Assembly (NCBI RefSeq): GCF_000524195.1
Contig: NW_020170443.1
Coordinates: 369,925 to 433,924 of the forward strand
Direction of reading: 5' to 3'
Origin: Echinococcus granulosus
Lineage: Eukaryota > Platyhelminthes > Cestoda > Cyclophyllidea > Taeniidae
DNA length: 64,000 nucleotides
The translations under genes and the position numbers were made by a program. The notes beneath the pieces are model-generated. The model did not search any database, was not told where the DNA came from, and saw nothing but the letters and a program-made list of their open reading frames with translations. Below are positions 50,259 through 61,907 of this stretch, piece after piece; position 1 is the first letter of the stretch, and each line of letters starts with the position of its first letter.

Positions 50259-53200
50259 ATGAGTCTCTGGAAGCGTATTCAGCGAATTGGCATGAAAGCT
50301 GCCAAATTTCAATTTACTGTATCATTGGAAGAGCTGTCAATAAGATTTGAGAAGGGATATCGGCCAAAGGGTGTTACAATTGTGTTTACTCGCCGGGGCA
50401 GGCGCTGTACATCTCAGGTTTGTAGGCATTTCGCCACGTTCTGTTCGTGTGCATTTGTAAAATGCGTTAAGCTCTCTGTGAGTGTTTTTTAGACTCACTT
50501 TTTGCACTTTTGATGCGGGGGTTTTGAATTTTTTGGTGCATACAGCACCGTTTTGCGATATGCTGATTTTTTCTCTTTTTTCCAGCCCATAATGCTGCAA
50601 AATTCCTCACCCGAGGATTCCTCGCTTTCATACATGTGGGCTGTGCCGGATAATTTGGAAGTTGTAACAACCCTCTACCGAAATGAAAAGGATATCTCCT
50701 TTGAAGATAAGGAATGGACTTTTCAAATCGAAGATGTAGGTTTTCTTTCATGCCCAGTTAGCTTGTTTTTCATTTTAAGGGTATTAACAATTTTCTCTTG
50801 ATTTAACACCGGGGATTTTCTTTTACTCGCCATTTAAGGTTTTAGTCTGCCACGACTCTGGAAGCATTAGCTTCTTTGTTAATTTGTATATGCGCTCTTA
50901 GTTTGCTGTTTTTCTCTCCGGTTATGCAAAATTAAAACTTAGTTGCCTTTCTCTTCTTTGCGTTGTCATACGATTCCTGCCTTACTTGGACTCGGTTGTC
51001 TTTTTTATTGAATGTGAATATTCAGTGTTACTGCTTCTTGACTTGACAACTTCACGTGTACACGACTTAAAATTGATCAAAACTAATTCCAGTATATACG
51101 AAGTGCGAACAGTATATTTGTTGTTGTTGTTGTTGTTTATGTTTTGCCTTGAGATTCCGGCTTTCTCTTACTGTAATTTCGATTTTAATTAAAAGTATTG
51201 GTAGTGGGAGTCATGAATGCTTCTAGAACTCGTTTTGACATTCGGTTTGCGTTTAGCAGTATAGCAGTTGAAATCTGTCACTGCTCTTTATTTATTTTTC
51301 AAATTGATTGTCCTTAAATAGGATATGCGCGTGTTAAGTTCATCTCAGCTCCTATTTAGCAGTTGTTAATTAAACATTTTTGTTGGACCTTAGTGCTTAA
51401 CGTCTGAGCTTGAAATAGAACCATGGTTTTTTAAAAATCAAAGTTCCCATTTAGCAGTTGGTGTGAATGTTGGAGGCGAGTTCTAGGCGAATTCAGGTGT
51501 GTTTCCGACTAAAATTACAGGCCATAGGCAAACATTTTTTGTTCCGGGATCCTTCTTTAGGCTAAAAGGTCATGCTGCAGGCGGTATCCTGTTGTGGTCT
51601 AGCATGTCCATTTAAACGGTTGTGTCTTTGAAAATAATGTTTCCGATGTAATGCAAATATGGTTTTGTAATTGTATGCTTTTCCGAAATAGAAAACACTA
51701 CATAAGTTGGATTGTGTTCAAAATGGCAGCTCCTGTCATCGCACTGTTTCGATCCTACTTTTTACACCCAAATTTTAAGCCAAACTGGTGCCTGATTAGT
51801 TGACATAAACTGTTGATTTATGTAACAGTTTTTGTTTCATCCCTTAACGGAGCGGTCCTGATACAAATTTTGGCCTTGGTGGTATTATTCAACCAATCGA
51901 AAACAATCCTAGAGTGACTACTCAGATCTCGAGTAATGGTTTTATTTTTGGCTTTCTATTGTGGCTTCCTTTGATCATGCGTCTCCTTAGGCTGTCACGT
52001 TTCCTCTCGATCTATCTCAGAATGTATCATCTCCTGGTGGAGTAATCCAGACATAAAATCCTGATCTAAGTGGTATAATTCATTCGGCTCAAAGCCACCG
52101 TTTGAGTGGTTTCTTTGTGCCCCCAGTGTGGTATCGTCTGGTTCCTCAGAACTGAACGCTTTTCCCCTGCAGGTGTGTATGTCAGTAGCCGAGTTTAAAG
52201 AAGCTGCGCCATCGGCAACCACTAGACGGCGTGTTTTGGCCACCCGCAGCCTCAACTTGGCCGAATTTGCATCAGCATTACCCACACAGAATAACCTCAA
52301 GGTGAAACTTCGAGCGGCCTCCAAGAAGGTTTCCTCCGCCACCCTATTGTTCACTCTTCACGGCCTCATGCTCCGATCAGGCGAGGCGACGTGAGTCCTC
52401 ATTCTGGTGTTGAATTGGGAATTCTGCAGTTATGATGCATGCCAGTGTTTGGATCATGAGTCCTTATAGTCTTGAGGCAAATTTTAGTTTCGAAGGCTAA
52501 GCACTCAGGTCTCGGTGTTTGTTTTTTTTTGCATTAGAATCGGAAGTCATCATGATAGGGGCATGGCTTCTAAGACGCTAGGCTGTGCTTCCATTCGGGT
52601 TACTGGCTGACCGGTGACAGTATCATAAATGCCTCTCAAGAGGCTAATTATGCAGTCAGTTAATAGCTCAGTCGGTTTGCATATTCCTGCGGCTGTTTAT
52701 TCGAATTCATGCACCGGCAGTAGTGAATGATAGCGAGGTCTTCAATAATGTCGTCGTTTTAGCCACTTTGAAGGATAGTATTTTAACCGGCTCGCGACAC
52801 CTTGAAGTTCATGCATTTTGAAATGCGCTGTCATTGAGCAGCATATCCTGTAGGTACTTTTTACACCACTTCATCACTCGTAGATGACTTAAATAGATTG
52901 TAGTTAATGCTGCAGCGACACGACTACGCTCCTTATGCTTCCTTGGTGCATATTTAAAAATCCAGTGGGTAGTCGGAGGCCTGGACTACCTTCATCAGAC
53001 TGCTGCTTCCACTCCTGCATGGTGATTTGACCTAGATCGGATCCGGATAACTCCTATTAGACTGACAGCATTTGCGCAAAGGCGAGGGTTAGTGCAGGTC
53101 TCTGTGGGGGAGGTAGCAACGTGATACGAAATTGCCCCATTGCATCAATTATTTTTGCGGTGTTTTCTGTGGACCGAAAGTTTACTCGCACACAAGGTAG

Positions 53201-56200
53201 GCATGTGCTCAATGGCTTCAGAGAATAAAATGATCCTGCCATGGTGCTTGCGTGTTGTTTCTCAGTTCTTTTGTTTCTTCACCAGCATCACAAACCTAGT
53301 CGCTATTAGTCACTCTCTAGTGAACAGACACTTGGTTTGCACGCAATGCGATTTCTAAGACGTGCGTTGTAGTAGGCCATTCTTACCTCTGGGTCATCAC
53401 CTAGTTCCAGTCCTGGGCAACTCACTCAAAAATGATCCAAGTTACTTTTACAGAACTTCAAAACCAGTTGAATACAAAGAAAGATTCCAAAAGGCTGTTT
53501 CTTGACCCAGCTGTTACTGTCAACAGTCTTTGTCCAACCGGAGCTACTGCTTCACTTATAAAGAGGACATTTTTCAGTTTTAATGTGTAATTTCGTAGAT
53601 TGATAGTTGGATTCTTAGAATTCTCCAAAAAATTTGGCCAGTTTTCGGCCAAGTTACTACCACCAATTTGTTGATGAATGAGCCTTTCCGAGGGAGCGCT
53701 CAATCGCGGCAGTGGGAGTATGTTTTAAGTTATTCTAACGCCGTAGAATTTATATTCAACTCGCATGCTTCCTGATTCTAATTCAGCAAAATACTGTTAC
53801 CATTTAGAAAACTACAAGCCCAGTGAGAAAATTTTTCAGCCTGTTTTTGTTATTGCCACCAGGGATGAGGATATGATTTCAGTTGCCTCCTCCATGTCAC
53901 TCACCTACGCACCACCCTCAGCCTACGGAAGCAGGTGGAGCAATGAGTCGCCCATTCCTGAGTCAGAAACCTTCTATAACGATGTAGCCAGCATCTCCAA
54001 CCGATTGAAAGCTCTTGAGCACTGTCCCGACCTCCATGAAGTCGACGAAGAGGCGGCTGAGGCTGAGGCGAAGAAGGAGGCGGCGAAAAGCATGGACGTG
54101 GGGCAGACCGAAGGTAGGCAGTTGCTTGTGAAAGCTAGAAAGTTGGCTAGAGGAATTTCGTAGCTTTGATCTCCTCAACGCTTCCAGCTGTTCTAGTTCC
54201 ACACATTCCGATTCACCCCTAAAGGCATTCATGAATTAATGGTCGAAGTTGTTCCTCTTTTTCCTGCCTCATTTTGAACATCTTCCCCGCATAATATTAT
54301 GCACAAATAAAATCACAGCGCCCTACATTTACCACCCTCACTGTCAATGGCCTTATTAACGCCTTTTTTGGATGGCTATTGAAGCACACCTGTGTGTGAG
54401 CTTTGTCCTGAGGTCAATCACAGGTTTGTGCCATATTTCACTTACTCAAATGCATACGGAAAAGATAAGCAAGTTAGTAGCCCCTTTTTCTCTCCTTCAG
54501 GCACTCGCAATTCACAAGCGGACATCGATGGCCTGGGCTACTCCTCCACGCTGCCAACAAGGTTTGCTGTGCTGGGAGCTGGAATGCACTTCCCATTAAA
54601 TGGCTTACTTATCCGAAATTTTTTTTTCACCCTCTCCTTCATTGTTTGTTCTTACCTTGCAACGCCTGAATGAATGGACCTTTTTTCCACACTGATTGCA
54701 TATCTAGTTCCCTTGAATCGAAGCCGTTAGCTCTTTTTTTGCCAACTTGATTGTGAAAGCTACGCTTCTCCCAGATTAAGTACTAGAAGAGTCCAAGTTA
54801 ACCAACAAAGCTAAAAGTTACCTTCTGCCACTCTCTTAAGCACCCACTCAGAAGTGGATTTCTCTCTGGCCAGAGCATAAGCAGATCCAACAATCCCATG
54901 TTTTTTTCTTTACCGCGTCCTCTTCTATTAATATTTATTTCCAGGAGACTTTCTTCATTCACCTCTGATCGTGGCTATTGTTGAGTGTGCACACGCTAGT
55001 GCGAAGACCTTTAAAATTTCATTCACTCATTGGCAAAAAGTTTGTCACGCATCAACATTCCTCCTCCCGCCTCCTCCTCGATCTGTTTCGTTTTTACCAT
55101 CCGCATTACTCGCCTAATCACTTGAGCGTAAAATAAACATACGACGATGGGGCAGAGGCATTTACATGGCTTTAAAAGTGTATTTTCGTGTGCCTTTTGA
55201 GCTTTTTTTCCCTTGGCTACACTAGTACTTTCCTTGGATCTCGCCTTTAGAGCCTAGTAATCGGTCTTTCCCCCCAGCCAACTAGAAAATCAGGCCAAGG
55301 TCACCTCTCAGACGGGACAAGACCTATTGGCCTGGTGTCAGGAGGTCACTGCCACCTACCCCGGCGTCAAGATCAAAGATCTCACCATCTGCTTCCGATC
55401 GGGTCTTGCTCTCTGCGCAATAATCCACCACTTCCAGCCGCAGGCCATGTGAGTTTCTACCTTATTTCAACACTCCTGCTATTTTCTCGGATGTCCTTGC
55501 ATTAGTTCGTATCGATTCTGTCTGGACAACAGAAGCTTCTCCCACTTTCGATTCTCGAGATTTTGAATAAGAATTTCTTATACTTATTAGCCCAATACCT
55601 GAAGTTGTGATTAAGCGTCATCCTTATCATACCTTGTCAATTTGCAGAGGCGATTTCGAGTTAGTCCTAGCAATGACCCCGACGGAGCGTGTCCGATTGG
55701 CCTTCGACGCGGCCAGCCGATTTGGCGTTGCGCGGGTGTTTGTGGACCCTTGTGAGGTGGTGCGGGGGCGGGGCGGGGCTCCCGATCGCCTCTCCATGAT
55801 GACCTACCTCCATCAGCTACGCACCTGCCTTATCGCAACGGCAGCTACTGCACCGAAAGAGGAGGAGGAGGAGGAGGAGAAGAAGAAAAAAGTGGCCGCT
55901 GCTGCACCTCTCGATGGTGCCGCTGAGTGAGTTTTACCTCTGCTCTTGACGGTGATGCAATCACTGTAATTAAACCACTCTTGGGTCCTTTTTTGATTAG
56001 CCTATGCTTTCTTGGTGATATTGTTGCTTACTTCGATGCTGCTTTTAGTTTTGCTACCATTCTTTCTACCGCCTCAGCGGTAAGGAATTGACATTACACT
56101 TTACTATCCGTTCATATTGTTGTTGTCGTTCTTGACCATTGCTCATGGAGCCCCTAGAATTGCTGCCTCTGTTCTAATAAAAGATGTGTTGGGAATAAGT

Positions 56201-59200
56201 TAGTGAAACATCTCAACTCCTCCCACGTTGTAAGTTGGTTTGCTCGTGTTTAGCTCTGAAATTTTCATGTTTTGCATTGGAGGTCATTGGAACTGCTTCC
56301 TCCCTTCTTGCAGTCACCAGCAGAACGAATCGGAGGTAGATAAGGACTCCGTGAATAAATCCACAACAAAAGCAAAAAAGAAAAAGCAAGTGAGTATTTT
56401 CTTTGTGTGTAAATGTTTGTTGCTTTTTGTCGAGTCTTTCCACTTTATCTTCTGTTTGCTCCTTCTCCAGGTGAATTCAGGCGGCAGCAGTGCCTCCGAG
56501 CGCTATGAGCAGCTGTTGACGAAAGCGCGAACCCTTCTGACGGAGTCGAAATCGTCAGATAAAAACGATTCCTTGGGTGCTACGACTACCATAACCACCA
56601 CTGATGATCACGCCGTCGAATCCCCCAGTCTTGCCACCTCAAAACACGGTAATTTTTGACTTGATTATGTGCACTACTTACAATTCATAAGTAGTATACT
56701 CATCAATGCTAAAATAAGTAGCTTTCGAAGATTCAATTTTTGCCTAAACTGCCTGCTTTAAATGGTTGTTGACTGTTCTCCTACGCCCCATGAATTTCGC
56801 AGCTCTTAGACACTTTTTTTATTGAAAGAGTTTATTTAAAATGCTTCCATTTCCACAAATCCAAATCCATTTGAAGGATTTCTCTAATCCTGACATATTT
56901 TAGTTCATTTTCGTTCTCACTATATTCGTTACCTTCTCCATTTGCCTGTCAGCTTGTAATAGTTGAGAATAATCATGTCTGCGCTTTTTGACAGGCCTAC
57001 TCTTTCTACATCCCGACGCATTTTATCCTATCATTCGCCCCTCCGGTAATTTTGTCCGCGAACATTCCACCGGCACTGTGTCCACTTCAGTATCATTAAT
57101 CACGGAATTTAATAAGTTACATAGCGGTGCTGAAGACATCTGTTTAATAACCAAATCGCAAATTTTGTTTAAACAGAGCTCGACGGTGCATCGCCAACGA
57201 CGGGAAATGTAAAGGCACGCAAATTAAAGCTCTCCAACCTCAAGCTCTTCTCAGACGGTCTGGAGACGCACTTGAGCCTCAACGCCTCCCCTAGTAAATC
57301 CCCCAAGCCCTCAACTGTGAGAAAATTCGCCTTTATTCTGTCTCACAGATCGCTGCGCAGTTGTTAACTCTCACCGTTTGCTTTTTTTGTTGTGTTGCAG
57401 CCCTCCAATCGTAAGTCTCGAATGTGGTGTTGTCAAACGAATCCTCCTCTTCCGGTTTGTTATAATCTGGATAGTAATCATTGCCGATCACTTGCTAGCT
57501 TAACTCTGTCTTCATATTTCATTTGTTTTAGCTCTACCTCCAATTGTGGTGATGAGTACATGTGCTATCAAACGAGTGATTTGTAGCGCTTTGCTATCAT
57601 TAGAAATAGCGTTGCCTGATTGATGAGCCTTATTGTTTGGCCTTCTTATCTAAGCGGCCCCCTATGCCTGTTCTGTTCTTCTCATTTTGTAGCTATAACT
57701 TTTTACGAAAGTCTTCGTGTTCATATTATTGCTTGTTGCATAGATGTCCTATCAGTGTGGAGTTGATTCACAAACCATCGCTCAATTGCTTTGGAAAGAA
57801 TTCATTTGAAGAGACCAGTTTTAATTTTGTTGACCGTTTGGCAGTACAACTAAGAGGGTATTTAGGTCGAACAGGAGCTTTTCATTGCATAGAAAGAAGG
57901 AGAAAAAGGGGAACTTTAAGGAATTTAAGTTTGAATAGTAATTGCTGCTGAATGTAGATCTTGTTTTGGAGCGGAGAATCCACAATTTCCTGTTTGATTT
58001 GAACGTATTTCGTAGTAAGGCAACAAAGCATGCTTCCTTCTGACGCTATTTTTACTTCACCTCGACTTGTGTCGTGATGCATCGGTGCAGTTAGTGCCGA
58101 GGCAGCGGCCTTGGCGGCGGAACAGGAGGCGTTGGATTGCGAGGCGCCAGACCTTGAACGACGCCTGCGTGCGGTCATGGGCTCTGGGACGCCGGAGGAG
58201 GAGATACTCATGCGGCGCTGGTTCCAACTCATCTCCCGTCGCAACGCCCTCGTTCATCGCTCCTATCAACTCTCCATCATGTACGTCTCCTTTTTCCACT
58301 CTTCAGTGATTTGAAATTTTAATAGAGCCTTTCACATCAAGATTGTTTCCTTTACTTTGAGAAGTCTTCAACACTTATTCAAGCCACTTAGAACTGTCAA
58401 GTGATGTCTGATGCCGTAGATTTCCTTGCTGTCTTGACATCTTAGTGGTTGACTGAAGTTATTGAGCTGACAAGGGCTGGAGATTAAAAGGTGTTTGTGG
58501 GCTCACTATGCCCTCTGCTTGCATCAAGGTTTCTTAATTAGTTGGCACCTTTTATTTACTCCACCGCTAGACCCCGCTTTTACCTTCCCATCATCCCCAA
58601 CGTGGCTGCCTGGATGGATTCCTCGTGGGATAATATCGACGGTCTTCAGTAGTGGGATAGTGTGGTAGTAGGAACTAGTGTTTAATCTTCATTTTAATTT
58701 GCAGGGACCTTTTCCGCACCGAATCATGTTAGTTTAGAAAAGAATCCATCCTATACGAAAGCCTGGTAACTGTGTGATTGTTGCATATTCTCTTGAGAAT
58801 TGCACCGAGACCGAGAATAGATGGGATAAGAAGAGGGCCTGAGAGTCTGACAGGTAGCGCATTTTCGTTGGAAATTTTAACTAAAAGCATACCGCTTAAA
58901 TAATTCAATTGTGAAGGGGAAACTTCTGTCCATTTGTCGTCCTTGTTGCGACAGTCCCGAGTTGTCGACTTGAATTATTCTTAACCTCAACGGACTGACT
59001 TAACGAAACGAGGCTGTCACTTTGATCCAGTAATACCACTTCAGTTGGAATTTCTTGTAACTCTTTTAAGTAATTGCAATTATCCACCTCGTCTAACATC
59101 TTTGATTAGGGAAAAAGTGGATTTTAAACCCCTTTTAGAGTCTTTATTGTACAAATTTCACACAGCGTTTGCATATTTCAAATGGCGCGGCTTATCCACT

Positions 59201-59834
59201 GTTGAAGCGATTCCAGCTTGAGGGACCATTTCAAAATCCATTTGGACTTCTCCATGAATCGGAGTGTGCCACTTTACAAAGTACTTAGATATTTTTAAAT
59301 ACTGAACTGTAGCGATTCGCTGGAGTAGCGGAAATCTGTTTAATTTAAGCTATAAATGGCATGTTTTGCTTTTTCAGGGAGAAGGAGTCTGATCTGGAGC
59401 GGACTACAGTCCTCCTGAACGCGGAATTACGCGAGCTGATGGAAAAAGATGGTAATTGAATCATTTACTTTTTTTGTTTTTCTTATTTAAAACGGGAAAT
59501 AACTTTTTCCGTATGTTGTACACTTCCAGACAGCCAGAAGACCGCCGAGGATCGCGCTCGTGAGGAGCTTCTGTTGCGTGAGGTCGTGGAGGTGGTGAAC
59601 GAGCGCAATGAGATTGTCCAGGAGTTGGACTACCAGGAGCAGGCGTACGTCCTCCCTCCTTTTCACCTTACCTCACCCCACTTCGAAAGGTCCAAATTTA
59701 TCCCTTTTCTCCTGCCCAGTCTCGTCAACGAGGTGGAACTAGGCCTGCAGACTGACGCAATCACCCAACAGACCTTCCGTGCGATCTCCGGAGGCGGTGA
59801 CGCTGGAATGATACAATCCTGCATCATCCAGTGA
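50259..59834 (+). CDS. EHBP1: EH domain-binding protein 1 (EHBP1), complete, 15 exons
   Basis: Exons: 50259-50417, 50586-50735, 52173-52390, 53863-54113, 54501-54561, 55278-55448, 55648-55926, 56314-56389, 56471-56648, 57177-57316, 57401-57410, 58091-58280, 59378-59451, 59530-59644, 59720-59834. All junctions are in frame; 728 aa. The N-terminal C2 domain (about 1-176) starts [19 protein letters not shown] and includes [12 protein letters not shown] and [12 protein letters not shown]. The actin-binding-type CH domain (about 290-400) has [20 protein letters not shown] and [17 protein letters not shown] linker with a poly-Glu run leads to the bMERB Rab-binding coiled coil (about 565-691; [36 protein letters not shown]). 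The last four residues, CIIQ, are a CaaX box. EHBP1 links EHD proteins, Rab8/10-class GTPases and actin in endocytic recycling. No NPF motif was noticed, and the usual EHD-binding part looks reduced. At 728 aa it is shorter than the ~1,230-aa vertebrate protein, mainly in the linker. Confidence 0.94.
51118..51137. repeat. (TTG)n microsatellite in an EHBP1 intron
   Basis: Six to seven TTG units inside the second intron of EHBP1. Confidence 0.8.
52655..52720 (+). other. tRNA-like fragment in an EHBP1 intron region
   Basis: TAGCTCAGTCGGTTTGC matches an A-box/D-arm, and TATTCGAATTC about 27 nt later resembles a B-box/T-loop. Acceptor and anticodon stems are not convincing, so this is more likely a tRNA pseudogene or the head of a tRNA-derived SINE than a working tRNA. 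It lies in the third EHBP1 intron (52391-53862). Confidence 0.3.
57401..57410 (+). other. 10-nt microexon of EHBP1
   Basis: CCCTCCAATC lies between TGTGTTGCAG and GTAAGTCTCG, both strong splice sites. The preceding exon ends on a complete codon, whereas the next one (58091) starts two bases before a codon. Only inclusion of this 10-nt exon (codons P, S, N plus one base) keeps the bMERB domain in frame. Confidence 0.75.
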
Positions 59835-60060
59835 AGATTCCAATCTAACTGCTTTTATTATTATTATCATTATTTTTATTTGTCTGCCTTCCTTTCATTC
59901 TTACTGCTTTTGATCAACGCAAAATCAAGAGTCCCCGAAATTATTCTTTGCCTCTCTTTTGTTCTGGGAATAATAAGTTGTTGAATGATGAAGGCTTGTT
60001 CTTGAATTTGATATCGTTGATACCGATTTGGTACTTAATCGGTTCCAGCTTATTTGAGAG

Positions 60061-61106
60061 TTGAAGGGTGGTAATGTGATTCGGGAAGAGGGCCACTTGG
60101 TGTCATGGCCTTTGTACCTTTGCAGGAAGAGCCGGCCTTCGGGCCATGCCAGTAGTCTCGAGAACTACTGGAAGTACCTGGGCGCCTCATTGGTGGCAGG
60201 GGAAAGCAAATGCAACCTTAAGGGGCATCCACCCTCGTTTCTACTGCTGGATGATACACCTCAGTGGGGCGGAAGGAGTGCGAATGCGAGAATCGGTGAT
60301 GGCCTCATACAGAAGGGCTGAAAATGTCGTCTACCTTCGGCAACGACTGCAGTCCCGTGTTCTGCAGGTATGCTAGTTATAACGACAGCGACACTAGTCG
60401 TGAACCATCTGAAAAGGGCTCCTTACGGAGTTGCCTGCCGTACCTGCATAAAGGTGTCGACAATGCGAACTCGCGATGCCTCCTTTGCCTCTCTACTGGC
60501 TGGATACAACCTAGATGGCTATGCGGCTGGGCTGCTCTGAAGCTAGAACAACGTAGAAAGGAGCAACGGACAGGAAACCATGTCTCCACAGAACTGTGTC
60601 AAATCCCGTCCTCCCCTAAATAGATCTGCTCTTGGGTTGACGTTCTTACGCCTGCCTGTGGATACGCATGATGGCCAGCGAAATTCTCCGTCCACAAATC
60701 CAGTTCCCATACAAGCCGAAGCTGCAGATCCAGCAGAATTGCCAAGAGGAATCAGTGGTGTTGTGGCGAGATATCTCCTCAGTTGCATGAAATTTCGATG
60801 ACTGGTGTGGTTAACGCATGGATGTTTCCCCTACAGTACCGACTACATTGTAGTAGCTGACGTGGGAGGTTGAGGAAGGGTAGCGCTGGAGACAACGCTC
60901 AAGAGGAGAGGAACTATGCAACCCATTTGTTGTTTACCTCTTGGATTCGGTACAGGGCCACTTTGCGTCCCCGTCATTGTACCCTTGCCCAGTGAAACTG
61001 GACCCTGGGTCATGTCAGTAGCCACAGTCCCCTCTGTATGCTGAAGGCATATTCTGTCAGAGTATTTTGCCTTCCTTCATCTTCAGGAGAGTCTCGGTAA
61101 GCTACA
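60061..61106 (+). mobile_element. TRIM-like LTR element, full-length copy 16
   Basis: The 5' terminal repeat (about 60061-60190) has a ~55 bp internal deletion. Next is TGGTGGCAGGGG (60191-60202), which matches the primer-binding sequence expected for initiator tRNA-Met (TGGTAGCAGAGG) at 10 of 12 positions. The internal region of ~700 bp carries the family blocks. A purine tract, AAGAGGAGAGGAA, lies at about 60900, and the 3' terminal repeat ends at about 61106 in GCTACA. It sits just past the 3' end of EHBP1. The five ORFs of 60-99 codons inside are not conserved with other copies. Confidence 0.7.
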
Positions 61107-61560
61107 CAAATTCTATTTTATATGATGATTACCAAAATTCCGAAGTTATGAAGGCAATGAAACTCCACATATGCGTTACTACAGATTTTCAAAGGTGCTC
61201 CAATACTGCCAGGACTTTCCCTTATCTGCCCTACTTGGATGATGACTTAATGCCGAGCCAGTAGATCCCTTCTATAAGTGGCATTTGGGTAACTATTTAC
61301 ACAAGGTTTGCTACTTCCGCAAAGATGGAGCGCATACTTGGAGGGACAAACAAAACATGTACACAAATATTAGTTACAATTTTTAAGGCGATGCTCATTA
61401 CGTGGACTGTTTTTCCGGTTCCGCAAATGGGCCTTTACATAAGTGTCAGAGCTCCCGCACTTTTAAAGTTGCTTCCCACCTCCTACGCACCTTGGCTTGA
61501 AAAATAGGTGGGGTGTTTTAATTCAAGGTCTGTGGAATTCAAAGGCTCATGTCCCATGGG

Positions 61561-61566
61561 TTTATT
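61561..61566 (-). promoter_or_regulatory. Candidate polyadenylation signal overlapping a stop codon
   Basis: Reads AATAAA on the minus strand, and its TAA is the in-frame stop of the spliced version of the unidentified gene above. Confidence 0.3.
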
Positions 61567-61907
61567 CAGAGATGACCCCGATGTCAGTTAACTGAATCGG
61601 CTCTGAGTGGATAGGTGATTGGGTAGAGGTGAAGGGAAAGAGACATAAATGAAGTACGTGGATGTTAGCGAGGGGGGTGGGGGTGGGAGGCTCCATCAGG
61701 GGTGCAGGAGGGGCGAGGCGTTTAGAAGGCCCTTTGCGACGGGTCGAAGGACGATGTAGACCTCGGACCAGGACTGCAAAGGCATCCCCAGCATCAGGAG
61801 GCCCATTTGCCTACCCTTTACCACCTCGTCCAGCAGACGCTCCAGATTGTGGAACTGCTCATCCGTCAGCTGCATGTTCTTTCGGTAGTCCTCGATGTTT
61901 TGGCTTA
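61562..61907 (-). CDS. 3' exons of an unidentified gene
   Basis: The clearest coding signal is a minus-strand exon starting at 61907, after CATTCTCTAG. Its frame encodes SQNIEDYRKNMQLTDEQFHN, then LERLLDEVVK, probably helical and with GC-rich third positions. Two endings are possible. Either the exon reads through to a stop just below 61696, or it splices at 61815 over a 41-nt intron (61774-61814, GTAGGC...CCTTTGCAG) to 61773-61562. The spliced version gives a basic then proline-rich tail (HRPSSRRKGPSKRLAPPAP) and stops at a TAA that overlaps AATAAA. Upstream exons would lie above 61907 and were not found. No family was recognised. The gene is convergent with EHBP1. Confidence 0.4.

Noticed and set aside
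58057..58309. Long ORFs on both strands around the EHBP1 bMERB exon
   Set aside because: They are other-frame shadows of exon 58091-58280, which carries the conserved residues.
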